Source: Enterobacteriaceae endosymbiont of Donacia sparganii (GTDB lineage: Bacteria; Pseudomonadota; Gammaproteobacteria; Enterobacterales; Enterobacteriaceae). From it: DNA of 64,000 nt. Positions 1 through 10,165 of the stretch are shown piece after piece. Where the stretch lies: positions 67,290 through 131,289 of the forward strand of contig NZ_CP046196.1 of NCBI RefSeq assembly GCF_012569045.1, given 5' to 3'. Both the position numbers and the translations under genes were made by a program. Each line of letters begins with the position of its first letter. The first letter of the stretch is position 1. The notes under the pieces were generated by a model. That model did no database searches. It was given only the letters and a program-made list of their open reading frames with translations, and was not told the DNA's origin.

Positions 1-981
1 ACTAGTTATGTTATAGGGAAAGCATTATCAAAAGGTAAATTACATCGTAATGATATGGTTACAATTAGTAAAAATGCCTGGGCAACAGGTAATAATTTAT
101 TTAGTGGTTCATCATTAATGTTTTTAAAACTTGGAGATCGTATTTCTGTATCAAATTTAATAAAAGGAATTATATTACAATCAGGAAATGATGCATGTGT
201 TGCTATATCAGAATATATTTCTGGTAATCAAAAAAATTTTGTAAATTTAATGAATTTTTATGCAAAAAAAATAGGATTAAAAAATACTTATTTTAAAAAT
301 GTACATGGATTAGATGAATTAGGACAATATACTACTGCAAGAGATATAGCTATTATGGGTAAATCTTTAATTAGAGATTTTCCCCAAGAATATTCTATAT
401 ATAAAGAAAAAAGTTTTACTTTTAATCATATTTATCAAAAAAATCGTAATTTATTATTATGGGATAAAACATTAAATGTAGATGGAATTAAAACAGGACA
501 TACTGAAGATGCTGGTTATAATATAATTGCTTCAGCAACGAAAAATAACATGAGATTAATTGTTGTTATTTTAGGGGATAAAACAGAACAAGATCGTAAA
601 AAAAATAGTAAAAGATTATTAAATTGGGGATTTGAAACATTTAGAACAATTAATCCAATAAAAAAACATCAAAAAATAGCCTCTATTCCTGTTTTATATG
701 GAAAATATAGTCATATAAGAATTGGAACTAAAAATAATGTTTATTTAACAATTCTTAAAAATCAAGAAAAAAAAATAAAAATTTTATATCATATAAAAAA
801 TAATAAAATATTTGCTCCAATTTATAAAAATCAAGTATTAGGTAATATTACTTTTATAATAAATAATCATATTATTGGAAATTATCCTTTAATTGCATTA
901 GAAAAAATACCAAAAGGTAATATTTTTATGTGTTTCTTAGATTATATTAAATTATTATTAAGTAAATGGATACATCAATAA
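1..981 (+). CDS. dacA: D-alanyl-D-alanine carboxypeptidase (PBP5), 5' end outside window
   Basis: Trims the terminal D-Ala from peptidoglycan pentapeptides at the outer face of the inner membrane. The frame is open from base 1, so the signal peptide and the SxxK nucleophile motif lie just upstream of the window; the first residues, TSYVIG, normally follow that motif directly. The SGN motif is at fragment residues 61-63 and KTG at 164-166, both intact. The C-terminal end, with FLDYIKLLLSKW, is the amphipathic helix that anchors PBP5 to the membrane. About 326 residues are visible of the roughly 400 usual in the family. lipB follows after 42 bases; ybeD, which lies between them in E. coli, is absent. 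Retention suggests the symbiont still makes some cell wall. Confidence 0.95.
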   Translation, partial: TSYVIGKALSKGKLHRNDMVTISKNAWATGNNLFSGSSLMFLKLGDRISVSNLIKGIILQSGNDACVAISEYISGNQKNFVNLMNFYAKKIGLKNTYFKNVHGLDELGQYTTARDIAIMGKSLIRDFPQEYSIYKEKSFTFNHIYQKNRNLLLWDKTLNVDGIKTGHTEDAGYNIIASATKNNMRLIVVILGDKTEQDRKKNSKRLLNWGFETFRTINPIKKHQKIASIPVLYGKYSHIRIGTKNNVYLTILKNQEKKIKILYHIKNNKIFAPIYKNQVLGNITFIINNHIIGNYPLIALEKIPKGNIFMCFLDYIKLLLSKWIHQ

Positions 982-1023
982 AATACATAAATATTAAATT
1001 TGTAATGATATTAAATCATAATA

Positions 1024-1659
1024 ATGAAAAATAAAAAAAATTTTATTATAAGATATCTGGGGATAGAATCATGGTATATAACTTATAAAAAAATGTACAA
1101 TTTTAATTATACAAGATCTAATAATACATTAGATGAAATCTGGTTAGTCGAACATAATCCTGTTTTTACTCAAGGAAAAAGATCTAATATAAAAGATATT
1201 TTATCTTATAATCATAATATACCAATATTTAAAACTGATAGAGGTGGTAAAATTACTTATCATGCTCCAGGACAACAAATTATGTATATTTTAATTAATT
1301 TAAAAAAAAGGAAAATTAATATTAAATCTTTAATTATTATACTTGAAAAAACAATAATTAATATATTATTATATTTTAATATTATACCAGATAATTCTTT
1401 TAATCATAATCCTGGTGTATATATTAATAATAAAAAAATTGCATCTATAGGAATAAAAATTTCTAAAGGATGTACAATGCACGGAATTTCTTTTAATATT
1501 AATATGGATTTGTTACCTTTTAAATATATTAATCCATGTGGTTTTAATAAATTAAAAATGACACAATTAAGAGATTTTATTCCTAATATAAAAATATTTA
1601 AAATTAAAAAATTATTAATAAATGAATTTATATTATTAATAAATAACTATAATAGTTAA
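1024..1659 (+). CDS. lipB: Octanoyl-[ACP]:protein N-octanoyltransferase
   Basis: Moves the octanoyl group from acyl carrier protein to the lipoyl domains of 2-oxoacid dehydrogenases and the glycine cleavage H protein, in the cytoplasm. At 211 residues it has the normal length (213 in E. coli). The DRGGKITYHAPGQ substrate-binding motif is near residues 74-86, the catalytic lysine is in NKKIASIGIKI, and the catalytic cysteine is in INPCGF. The next gene, lipA, performs the following step (sulfur insertion), so this pair is a complete endogenous lipoylation route fed by the fatty-acid cluster at 11-15 kb. Confidence 0.96.
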   Translation: MKNKKNFIIRYLGIESWYITYKKMYNFNYTRSNNTLDEIWLVEHNPVFTQGKRSNIKDILSYNHNIPIFKTDRGGKITYHAPGQQIMYILINLKKRKINIKSLIIILEKTIINILLYFNIIPDNSFNHNPGVYINNKKIASIGIKISKGCTMHGISFNINMDLLPFKYINPCGFNKLKMTQLRDFIPNIKIFKIKKLLINEFILLINNYNS

Positions 1660-1704
1660 TATTAATAATATTAATTTTTTTAAATAAGTAATTTATATAA
1701 TAAT

Positions 1705-2574
1705 ATGACGCAAAAAATTTTAAAAAAACCTAATTGGATTAAAATTAAATTTTCAATAGAAAATATAAATAAAATAAAAAAAATAAAATCCATTTTAAAA
1801 ATTAATAAATTACATACAGTCTGTGAAGAAGCATCTTGTCCTAATTTAATTAAATGTTTTAGTAAAAAACAATTAACTTTTATGATTTTAGGTAATATTT
1901 GTACTAGAAATTGTCCATATTGTGATGTAATACATGGTAGGCCAAAAATAAAATATGATAAAAATGAACCTTTAAATTTAGCTAATACTATTTTACAAAT
2001 GAAATTAAAATATGTAGTTATTACTTCAGTTAATCGTGATGATTTACATGATGGAGGTGCAAAACAGTTTGTTAATTGTATCAAAAAAATACGTAAAAAA
2101 AATTTAAATATAAAAATAGAAATTTTAGTACCTGATTTTAAGAATTGTATGGAAAGAGCTTTAAATATATTTAGTTATTCATTACCTGATGTTTTTAATC
2201 ATAACATAGAAACAGTAGAACGTTTATATTTTAAAATACGTCCTTCAGGAAAATACCAAAAATCCTTAATTTTATTAAAAAAATTTAAATTTTTATTTCC
2301 TAAAATTTTAACTAAATCAGGATTAATGATTGGTTTAGGAGAAACAAGAAAAGAATTATTTAATACTATAAAAGATTTAAAATCTAATGGAGTAGATATT
2401 TTAACTATAGGACAATACTTACAACCAAGTATAAATCATATACCTGTATATAGATATATAAGTTTAACTGAATTTGCTGAAATAAAAGAAGAAGCAAAAA
2501 AAATTGGTTTTAAAAAAGTAGCATGTGGACCTTTTATACGTTCTTCATATAATGCAGAAAATTATTTTTTTTAA
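1705..2574 (+). CDS. lipA: Lipoyl synthase (radical SAM)
   Basis: Inserts two sulfur atoms into the octanoyl chains attached by LipB. Two iron-sulfur cluster motifs are visible: the auxiliary cluster cysteines C40, C45 and C51 (CEEASCPNLIKC) and the radical SAM cysteines C66, C70 and C73 (CTRNCPYC). The C-terminal RSS motif that ligates the auxiliary cluster is present (FIRSSY). The protein has 289 residues against 321 in E. coli; the roughly 30 missing residues are all from the poorly conserved N-terminus. It ends 188 bases before the convergent cspE. Confidence 0.96.
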   Translation: MTQKILKKPNWIKIKFSIENINKIKKIKSILKINKLHTVCEEASCPNLIKCFSKKQLTFMILGNICTRNCPYCDVIHGRPKIKYDKNEPLNLANTILQMKLKYVVITSVNRDDLHDGGAKQFVNCIKKIRKKNLNIKIEILVPDFKNCMERALNIFSYSLPDVFNHNIETVERLYFKIRPSGKYQKSLILLKKFKFLFPKILTKSGLMIGLGETRKELFNTIKDLKSNGVDILTIGQYLQPSINHIPVYRYISLTEFAEIKEEAKKIGFKKVACGPFIRSSYNAENYFF

Positions 2575-2598
2575 AATTAAATAATATTAAATAATAAT

Positions 2599-2725
2599 GC
2601 CTCTGAAAAAAATTATTTTTATTAAAATTATTTAAAATAATTTTTATTTATTAAAATAAATAAAAATTTTTAATTATTTTAATTCTAAATAGTTAGAAAT
2701 AAAAATTTTAAATTTTATCAGAGGC
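2599..2725. terminator. Large imperfect inverted repeat between convergent lipA and cspE
   Basis: GCCTCTGA at 2599-2606 is the exact reverse complement of TCAGAGGC at 2718-2725. The 111 bases between contain only A/T-rich sequence that is itself loosely self-complementary, so either transcript could fold into a long hairpin. The two arms are the only G/C-rich bases of the gap. The position between two convergent stop codons suggests a bidirectional terminator; a structured RNA is a less likely alternative. No computed fold supports this. Confidence 0.4.
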
Positions 2726-2762
2726 AATTTTATTAAAACCTTTTCTTACTGACTAAAGAAAT

Positions 2763-2972
2763 CTAAAGAGCAACAACATTAGCAGCAGAAGGTCCCTTGG
2801 CTCCGTTAGTAATTTCAAATTCCACTCTTTGGCCTTCGGTTAATGTTTTAAAACCACTACTTTGAATTGCAGAAAAATGTACAAAAACATCTTTACTACC
2901 ATCTTCAGGAGTAATGAAACCAAAACCTTTAGATTCATTAAACCACTTAACGTTACCTTTAATCTTGGACAT
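2763..2972 (-). CDS. cspE: Cold-shock-family RNA chaperone CspE
   Basis: A single cold-shock domain of 69 residues that binds single-stranded nucleic acid and acts as RNA chaperone and transcription antiterminator. RNP1 (KGFGFI) and RNP2 (VFVHF) are intact. Compared with E. coli CspE from memory only about four residues differ, far fewer than for any neighbour, and G+C in the gene is 35-40% by count over two lines. I chose the ATG at 2972 (start MSKIKG), preceded by AAAGGTAA; a TTG one codon upstream would add one residue but breaks the family start. Its place beside lipA matches the E. coli region order. Confidence 0.97.
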   Translation of the reverse strand: MSKIKGNVKWFNESKGFGFITPEDGSKDVFVHFSAIQSSGFKTLTEGQRVEFEITNGAKGPSAANVVAL

Positions 2973-2997
2973 CAATTATTACCTTTACATAAAAATA

Positions 2998-3062
2998 GAC
3001 ACTAAAATTGTGTCATTTAAAAGTACATCAATTAATAATAGATTTGTCTAGTGAAACAAATC
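2998..3062 (-). promoter_or_regulatory. Possible structured leader of cspE
   Basis: Two small inverted repeats lie upstream of cspE: GACAC/GTGTC at 2998-3014 and GATTTGT/ACAAATC at 3041-3062. Between them the cspE strand reads TGATGTAC, one base away from the first eight bases of the cold-box consensus of csp leaders. The stems are short and the function is inferred only from position. Confidence 0.25.
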
Positions 3063-3183
3063 AAAAAAGTGAGAAATATCGAATTTTTAATTATTTTTTA
3101 AAAAATTTATATAATTTTTTTCATATGTTTATTATTTTTATTAGATTTATTGATAAAATGTAGATTACTTTAGGAATAAAAAA

Positions 3184-3963
3184 ATGTATTTATTATTAGG
3201 AAAAAAAATATTAATTACTGGTATTTTAAATAAATTATCTATTTCATATGGTATTGCTCGTATTATGTATAAACATAAAGCAAATTTAATATTTACATAT
3301 CAAAAAAAAAAAAATAAAAAAAAAATAGAAAAATTAGTAAAAAAAATGACAAAATATCCTATTATAAAATGTGATGTATCTAAAGATAAAGATATTAAAT
3401 TTTTATTTTTACAAATTTCTAAAATATGGAAAAAATTTGATGGTTTTGTACACTCTATTGCTTTTACTCCTAATAATACATTAAAAGAAAATTTTATTAA
3501 AAATATATCTCGTTTATCATTTCAAATTTCTCATGATATTTGTTCTTATAGTTTATTAGGTATGGTAAAAGAATGTTTAAACATCTTACATAAAAAATCT
3601 TCAATTATAGTATTAACTTATTTAGGATCAAGAAATTTTATACAAAATTATAATATTTTAGGGTTAGCAAAAGCTTCATTAGAAGCTAACATCCGTTACA
3701 TAGCATGTAATATTGGAAAAAAAAATATAAGAATTAATGGTATTTCTCCTGCACCTATAAAAACTATTGCATCTTCAAGAATAAAAAGTATTAATCATAT
3801 AATAAAATTATATAAAAAAAATAGTCCTTTATCAGAAATAATTACTATAAATCATATAGGAAATGTAGCTACTTTTTTAGCTTCTGATTTATCTTTAGGT
3901 ATTACAGGGGAAATAATTAATTTAGATTCTGGATTTAATATACAAATTATTAGTAATATTTAA
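3184..3963 (+). CDS. fabI: Enoyl-[ACP] reductase (NADH)
   Basis: Last reductive step of each fatty-acid elongation cycle. It is a short-chain dehydrogenase of 259 residues (262 in E. coli). The N-terminal nucleotide-binding segment (KKILITGILNKLSISYGIA) and the active-site pair Y156 and K163 in YNILGLAK are intact. FDGFVHSI and the C-terminal LDSGFNI segment also match the family. It lies apart from the fab cluster at 11-15 kb, as in E. coli, and is transcribed divergently from cspE. It is the only enoyl reductase visible in the window. Confidence 0.95.
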   Translation: MYLLLGKKILITGILNKLSISYGIARIMYKHKANLIFTYQKKKNKKKIEKLVKKMTKYPIIKCDVSKDKDIKFLFLQISKIWKKFDGFVHSIAFTPNNTLKENFIKNISRLSFQISHDICSYSLLGMVKECLNILHKKSSIIVLTYLGSRNFIQNYNILGLAKASLEANIRYIACNIGKKNIRINGISPAPIKTIASSRIKSINHIIKLYKKNSPLSEIITINHIGNVATFLASDLSLGITGEIINLDSGFNIQIISNI

Positions 3964-4126
3964 TATTAGTTATTAATTATTATTTTTTATTTTTATATTT
4001 TCTTATATAAAATAAAAATTTGAAAAATAATTTAATAAATGATAATTTTTAAGTTTAATAAATAATAATTTTATTTTTATATATTTATATAATATAAAAA
4101 TATTTTTTATAATTAAGGAATATAGA

Positions 4127-5677
4127 ATGATTATTGGGATACTAAAAGAAAAATATTTTGAAGAAACAAGAGTTGCAATGACTCCTATTAACATTAAAAA
4201 ATTAATAAACTTAGGTTTTAAAAAAGTATATGTAGAAAAAGGAGCAGGTAATCTTGCTTATTTTAAAGATCAAGATTTTATAAATGAAGGAGCAAAAATA
4301 GTAACAAATAAAGAAATTTGGACAGCAAACATAATAATTAAAATTCATCCACTAGATATAGAGGAAAGTAAACTAATAAAAAATAATAGTATATTAATTA
4401 GTTTTATTTATCCACATAAAAATAATTTATTATTAAAAATATTAGCAGAAAAAAATATAACTACTATTGCAATGGATACTATACCTAGAATTTCTAGAGC
4501 TCAATCTTTAGATGCATTAAGTTCAATGAATAATTTATCTGGTTATAGAAGTATTATAGAAGCAACAAATTTATTAGGAAGAACTTTAAACGGACAAATA
4601 ACAGCTGCAGGTAAAATATTACCTGCTAAAGTAATGGTAATTGGAGCAGGAGTAGCAGGCTTATCAGCTATTGGAACAGCTAAAAGTTTAGGAGCAAAAG
4701 TAATTGCTTTTGATAAAAGGAAAGAAGTAAAAGAACAAATTCGTAGTATGGGTGCTGAATTTTTAGAGTTAAAAAATCAACCAGAAAATAATATACATGA
4801 ATATAAAACTCTATTATCAAAAAAAAAAGTACAACTAGAACAAGAATCTTTTAATAAAATTGTAAAAACAACAGATATTATTATTACAACAGCAGTTATT
4901 TTTAATAAAAAAGCACCTATTTTAATTACTAAAGAAATGATTCAATTAATGAAACCAGGTAGTATTATTTTTGATCTTGCTATTGAAAATGGGGGTAATT
5001 GTGAATTAACAAAAAAAAATACAATAATTACTACAGATAATAATATAAAAATAATAGGTTTTACGAATTTAACTAGTAAGTTAGCTCCACAAGCTTCTCA
5101 ATTATATAGTACAAACATTGTTAATTTAATTAATTTATTATCTAAAAATAATTTTGGTAAAATTTATATTAATTTAAAAGATGAAATTGTTAGAAACATG
5201 ACTATTATTTATAATAGTAAAATTATTTGGCCTGCTCCAAAAATAAAATTATCAAAAAAACAACAAAATTTAGAAAAAATTAATAATTTTCAAAATCAAG
5301 AAAATAGTACAAATATAAAAAAAAATAAATGTTTTTTAAAAAATAAATATTTATTATATACTATAGGATTTTTTTGTGCTTATTATATAACACAATTTAT
5401 TCCTTATGAAATCATACCACATTTTATAATTTTTTTATTATCCTGTATAATAGGATATTATGTAGTATGGAATGTAGATCATAAATTACATACGCCTCTA
5501 ATGTCTGTTACTAATGCAATTTCTGGTATTATTATAATTGGTTCTATATTACAAATAAATAGTAGTTATTTTACTATAATTATATTAGCTTTTTTAGGAA
5601 CTTTATTATCTAGTATTAATATTTTTGGAGGATTAACTATTACTCAACGTATGTTACAAATGTTTCGTAAAAATTAA
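4127..5677 (+). CDS. pntA: NAD(P) transhydrogenase subunit alpha
   Basis: Membrane enzyme that uses the proton gradient to make NADPH from NADH. The 516-residue protein (510 in E. coli) has the soluble NAD(H)-binding domain ([20 protein letters not shown] fold, NGGNCE) over about residues 1-380. A low-complexity Asn/Lys linker follows, and then about four membrane segments from residue 400. The conserved membrane stretch [13 protein letters not shown] is intact. A ribosome site (AAGGA) sits before the ATG. pntB begins 13 bases downstream, so the two form an operon. Confidence 0.97.
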   Translation: MIIGILKEKYFEETRVAMTPINIKKLINLGFKKVYVEKGAGNLAYFKDQDFINEGAKIVTNKEIWTANIIIKIHPLDIEESKLIKNNSILISFIYPHKNNLLLKILAEKNITTIAMDTIPRISRAQSLDALSSMNNLSGYRSIIEATNLLGRTLNGQITAAGKILPAKVMVIGAGVAGLSAIGTAKSLGAKVIAFDKRKEVKEQIRSMGAEFLELKNQPENNIHEYKTLLSKKKVQLEQESFNKIVKTTDIIITTAVIFNKKAPILITKEMIQLMKPGSIIFDLAIENGGNCELTKKNTIITTDNNIKIIGFTNLTSKLAPQASQLYSTNIVNLINLLSKNNFGKIYINLKDEIVRNMTIIYNSKIIWPAPKIKLSKKQQNLEKINNFQNQENSTNIKKNKCFLKNKYLLYTIGFFCAYYITQFIPYEIIPHFIIFLLSCIIGYYVVWNVDHKLHTPLMSVTNAISGIIIIGSILQINSSYFTIIILAFLGTLLSSINIFGGLTITQRMLQMFRKN

Positions 5678-5690
5678 GGAGAATTTATAA

Positions 5691-7094
5691 ATGTTTGATA
5701 GGTCATTAATATTTATATATACTATATCTGCAATATTATTTATATTAAGTATAGCTAGTCTTTCAAAAAAAGAAACTTCTCAAAGAGGTAATTTACTTGC
5801 TATTAATGGTATGCTTATTGCTATTATTATAACTATATTAAAATCACCAATAAATAATATTGGTTATGTATTAGGAGCTATTTTTTTCGGTGCAATTATA
5901 GGAATTAGTATTTCTAAAAGAATTGATATGACTAAAATGCCTCAATTAATTGCAATACTACATAGTTTTGTTGGATTAACTGCAATCCTTGTAGGATTTA
6001 ATAATTATTTATTATTAATATATAATAAAAATATTATTCAGCAAAATATGAATATTCAATTAATAGAAATATTTATTAGTATTTTTATTGGTTCTATAAC
6101 TTTAATAGGTTCTATTATAGCTTTTAATAAATTATCTGGAATTATTAAATCTAAAAATTTAGATATTAAATATAAAAATCAAATACACATTTGTACATTA
6201 TTAATATCATTTATATTAATGATGATTTTTTTAAAAACACATAATGTAAAATTACAAATTATAGTATTAGGATTTATATTTTTAATTTCATTAATGTTTG
6301 GTTTTCATTTAATAATTAATATTGGTGGAGCAGATATGCCTGTAGTAATATCAATGTTAAATTCTTATTCAGGATGGGCTGCTGCATCTTCAGGATTTAT
6401 GTTAACTAATGATTTATTAATTATAACTGGAGCTTTAGTAGGTTCTTCAGGTGCTATACTTTCATATTTAATGTGTAAAGGTATGAATAGATCTTTTTTC
6501 AATATTATTCTTGGTGGGAAAAAAAAAAATATTATTCAAAATAAAAATTCTATTCTAAATGAAGATATACAAAATTATAAAGAAATATCTATTGAAAATA
6601 CAGTAGAAATATTAAAAAATTCTAATAATATTATTATCGTTCCTGGATATGGATTAGCTGTATCTCAAGCACAATATCCACTTTCTGAAATAGTAAAAAA
6701 ATTAAGTTTATTAAATATTAATATAAGATTTGCTATTCATCCTGTAGCAGGACGTTTACCTGGACATATGAATGTTTTATTAGCTGAAGCTAATATATCA
6801 TATGATATGGTATTAGAAATGGATGAAATTAATAAAGATTTTATAAATACTGATACAGTATTAGTAATAGGTGCTAATGATACAGTTAATCCATCTGCAC
6901 AAGATGATATGAATAGTCCAATATCAGGAATGCCTGTTTTAGAAGTATGGAAAGCTAATAATATTATTATTCTTAAAAGAAGTATGAATCAGGGATATTC
7001 AGGAATTAATAATCCTTTATTTTATAAAGATAATAGTTATATGTTATTTGGTGATGCTAAAGATATAATAAATAAAATTCTAAAAATAATTTAA
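5691..7094 (+). CDS. pntB: NAD(P) transhydrogenase subunit beta
   Basis: Partner of PntA: about nine membrane helices followed by the cytoplasmic NADP(H)-binding domain. It has 467 residues (462 in E. coli). The membrane part carries the conserved stretch [19 protein letters not shown]. The NADP-binding domain shows [29 protein letters not shown] and [16 protein letters not shown] precedes the start. The gene ends five bases before a strong inverted repeat. In a symbiont with a short pentose-phosphate inventory, PntAB may be an important NADPH source for FabG and other reductases (inference). Confidence 0.97.
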   Translation: MFDRSLIFIYTISAILFILSIASLSKKETSQRGNLLAINGMLIAIIITILKSPINNIGYVLGAIFFGAIIGISISKRIDMTKMPQLIAILHSFVGLTAILVGFNNYLLLIYNKNIIQQNMNIQLIEIFISIFIGSITLIGSIIAFNKLSGIIKSKNLDIKYKNQIHICTLLISFILMMIFLKTHNVKLQIIVLGFIFLISLMFGFHLIINIGGADMPVVISMLNSYSGWAAASSGFMLTNDLLIITGALVGSSGAILSYLMCKGMNRSFFNIILGGKKKNIIQNKNSILNEDIQNYKEISIENTVEILKNSNNIIIVPGYGLAVSQAQYPLSEIVKKLSLLNINIRFAIHPVAGRLPGHMNVLLAEANISYDMVLEMDEINKDFINTDTVLVIGANDTVNPSAQDDMNSPISGMPVLEVWKANNIIILKRSMNQGYSGINNPLFYKDNSYMLFGDAKDIINKILKII

Positions 7095-7098
7095 TAAA

Positions 7099-7142
7099 AA
7101 AGTTTACTCATTGTATATAAATATAATACTAGAGTAAACTTT
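7099..7142. terminator. Inverted-repeat terminator between pntB and rne
   Basis: An 11-base perfect inverted repeat (7099-7109 with 7132-7142, core AAGTTTACTC) encloses a 22-base loop. It starts five bases after the pntB stop. On the rne strand the stem is followed by a T run, so it probably ends transcripts from both sides. Confidence 0.65.
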
Positions 7143-7286
7143 ATATTAAAAAATAATATATATTTTAATATATTAAATTAATTATTTATAATTAAATACT
7201 TTAATACTATTAATTCTACTAAAATATAAAATAAAATTTTATAAAAATTTATTTTATATAAATTTTTTATATTCTATCAAAAATTT

Positions 7287-9785
7287 TTACGGTCTTTTTA
7301 CAGGAGATGTAGCATATTTTTTTGCAGCATGACCACCAGCACCTTTATTATTATTTAAATTAAATGACGAATTAATTAATTTATTATTTAAATAATTTTT
7401 AAAATTATCTTGTATTTTTTTATTATTTGATGACGTATAATTTTTATATGTTTTTTTTCTTGTTATAAAATTATTATGTAATATTTTATGTTTATTTAGA
7501 ATATCAGAAATAGTAATATGTTTTTTAGATAATATATTTTTTTTAAAATTTAATTTTTTTTTATTTAAAATTATTTTATTAATTTTAATAGTATTTTTAA
7601 ATTTATTTAATCCTATTCTATTTTCTATAGAAATATTAGATATATTAATTTGTTTATTATCAGAAATATTATTAATTTTTTCAAAATTATTTTTTAAATA
7701 TTTTTTATTACGTAAAAAATAATTATTATTTGTTTTTATGTTTAAAATTTTTTTAAATTTAATATTATTAAACTTATTTTTATTATTTTTAAATAATAAT
7801 TTATGATTAATTTTTATTGGTTTAAATTTTTTTGGTGTTAATTTTAATTGAGGAAGAGAAATAGCTTTTTTTTTATAAAAAGATAAAAAATTTTTTCCTG
7901 TATTTAAACTTATTTCATAAAAAGAATTATTAATATTTTTATTTAAATTATTTCCTTTATAAGAAAAATAATATAAATTATAATAATTTAAAAAAAAATC
8001 ATTTATAATTATAAATTTTTTTATAAAATAATTAAAAATTTTTTTTATATAAATTGTTTTTTTTATAAAAAAATTTACAAATGTATATTTTTTAATATTT
8101 AAAAAATTTAATAAATCAGATTTTTTTAAAAAAAAGTGATCTTTTCTCTTTATTATATGTTTATCATATATATTTAATTTTTTAATTTGATTATCTTTAT
8201 TTATAAAATTTTTTTGCAAAAATTTATTTTTAAAATAATGATAATTATTAATATTAGAATTTAATTTATGAATTTTTTTTATAAAAAAATAAATATTTTT
8301 CCTATCTTCTCCATGTTTTATTCGTAAAACAGAATAATTAGGTGTATTTAATTTATCATTAGGTATGATAAATGTTCTAATTTTTCTATTTTCAATTGCA
8401 TTTACTGCATCTCTTTTTTCATTTAATAAATATGATGCTATTTTTACAGGAACTATTGCATATACTTCTTTTGTATTTTCTTTAAAAGATTCTTCTTCTA
8501 TTAATCTTAAAATAGATAAAGATAAAGATTTACTATCTCTTAAAGTTCCATTTCCCAAACACCTTGGACATAAATAATAACTAGATTCTTTTAAAGAAGA
8601 TCTTAATCTTTGACGAGACATTTCTAATAATCCAAATTTTGAAATTTGATTTATTTGAATTTTAGCTCTATCTTGTCGTATATTATTAAGTAATCTTTTT
8701 TCTACAGATTTCTTATTTTCTAAAAGAGACATATCAATAAAATCTATTACAATTAATCCCCCTACATCACGTAATCTTAATTGTCTAATAATTTCATCTG
8801 CAGCTTCTAAATTAATATTTAATGCCGTTTCTTCTATATCAATACCATTAGTTGCTTTAGAAGAATTTACATCAACTGATGTTAAAGCTTCCGTAGTATC
8901 AATAACGATTGATCCTCCTGAAAATAAACTTACTTTTCTTTGAAAAGCTGTTTCAATTTGTGATTCTATTTGATAATGACTAAATAGAGGAATATTACCT
9001 TTATATAATCTAATTTTATGATGTAAATCTGATCTTCCTAGAAGATTAATATGTTTTTTTGCTAATCTTAATATTTTAGGATTATCAATTAAGATTTCAT
9101 TTATATCTTGATGTAAATAATCACGTAATGCTCTTATAATTATATTACTTTCTTGATATATTAAAAAAGGAGCTGCTTTATTTTTAGCTATTTTTTTTAT
9201 TATTTCCCAATGTTTTAACCGAAATTTTAAATCTAATTTAAGTGTTTCTCTATTTTTTCCTAATCCAGCTGTACGAATAATTAAACTCATATTATTAGGT
9301 AAATATAATGATGATAAAATTTTTTTTAAATTTTTTCTATTTTCTCCTTCTATTTTTCTAGATATTCCACCAGAATTAGGATTATTAGGCATTAAAATTA
9401 AATAACTACCTGCTAGGCTAATAAATGTTGTTAATGAAGCTCCTTTATGACCCCGTTCTTCTTTATTTATTTGTACAATAATTTCTTTACCAATTAATAA
9501 AAAATTTTTTAAATTTATTTTATTATATATATTTTGATTATAATCATTAGGTAAATATTCTTCTGTAATTTCTTTAATTGGTAAAAAACCATGTTTTTCT
9601 ACTCCATAATCTACAAAAACAGCTTCTAAACTTGGTTCAATACGTGTAATTTTACCTTTATATATATTAGATTTTTTTTGTTTATGATCAGAATTTTCTA
9701 TATCTAAATCATATAATTTTTGTCCATCTACTAGAGCAACACGTAATTCTTCATGTTGAGTAGCATTTATTAACATTCTTTTCAT
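7287..9785 (-). CDS. rne: Ribonuclease E, shortened and degenerate scaffold tail
   Basis: Main endonuclease for mRNA decay and for rRNA and tRNA processing, membrane-associated in relatives. The catalytic half (about residues 1-510) is well kept: S1 domain near residues 36-120, the catalytic aspartates in TSVDVNSS and VIDFIDM, and the zinc-link motif CPRC. The remaining 320 residues are mostly Asn, Lys, Ile and Phe with no recognisable RhlB or enolase sites, and the total is 832 residues against 1061 in E. coli. The last 20 residues (KGAGGHAAKKYATSP) resemble the PNPase-binding tip of the E. coli protein. rluC is divergent, as in E. coli. Confidence 0.96.
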   Translation of the reverse strand: MKRMLINATQHEELRVALVDGQKLYDLDIENSDHKQKKSNIYKGKITRIEPSLEAVFVDYGVEKHGFLPIKEITEEYLPNDYNQNIYNKINLKNFLLIGKEIIVQINKEERGHKGASLTTFISLAGSYLILMPNNPNSGGISRKIEGENRKNLKKILSSLYLPNNMSLIIRTAGLGKNRETLKLDLKFRLKHWEIIKKIAKNKAAPFLIYQESNIIIRALRDYLHQDINEILIDNPKILRLAKKHINLLGRSDLHHKIRLYKGNIPLFSHYQIESQIETAFQRKVSLFSGGSIVIDTTEALTSVDVNSSKATNGIDIEETALNINLEAADEIIRQLRLRDVGGLIVIDFIDMSLLENKKSVEKRLLNNIRQDRAKIQINQISKFGLLEMSRQRLRSSLKESSYYLCPRCLGNGTLRDSKSLSLSILRLIEEESFKENTKEVYAIVPVKIASYLLNEKRDAVNAIENRKIRTFIIPNDKLNTPNYSVLRIKHGEDRKNIYFFIKKIHKLNSNINNYHYFKNKFLQKNFINKDNQIKKLNIYDKHIIKRKDHFFLKKSDLLNFLNIKKYTFVNFFIKKTIYIKKIFNYFIKKFIIINDFFLNYYNLYYFSYKGNNLNKNINNSFYEISLNTGKNFLSFYKKKAISLPQLKLTPKKFKPIKINHKLLFKNNKNKFNNIKFKKILNIKTNNNYFLRNKKYLKNNFEKINNISDNKQINISNISIENRIGLNKFKNTIKINKIILNKKKLNFKKNILSKKHITISDILNKHKILHNNFITRKKTYKNYTSSNNKKIQDNFKNYLNNKLINSSFNLNNNKGAGGHAAKKYATSPVKRP

Positions 9786-10165
9786 AATAACTTACTCATG
9801 TATTTTTTATAAACTAATTAATATTTTCATATAAAATAATAAAATTATATAATAGAAAATTTTATTTAATATTTTATGCATAGATTTAAATTAAATAATA
9901 TTAATTATTTGAAAATAATAAAATATATTTTATGATTATTTATAATTTATAAGAAAAATTTTATAAAATATTATTTCTTAATTAAAGATATTTTATTTAT
10001 TAATATTTTATAGAAATAATTTACTAAAATAATATTAACATAAAATTTTATTTTCAAATAATCATTTTATATTAAAAATATATTAAATATTATTATATTT
10101 TTTTATATTTTTTGATTATATTAATAAAATAACTAATATATTTTTATAAATATTTTTATAATTTT
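9786..10165. promoter_or_regulatory. Divergent rne/rluC intergenic region, possible rne leader
   Basis: This 380-base gap is the longest in the window and holds no gene. Two nested perfect inverted repeats are visible: 9904-9918 with 10048-10062 (15 bases, core TTATTTTCAAATAA) and 9962-9973 with 10001-10012 (12 bases, all A/T). In E. coli the long rne leader folds and lets RNase E control its own mRNA, so a similar role is possible here. Repeats this rich in A/T can arise by chance. Confidence 0.3.

Noticed and set aside
1680-2084. Minus-strand open frame opposite lipA
   Set aside because: It is the antisense of conserved lipA codons including the cluster cysteines and resembles no family.
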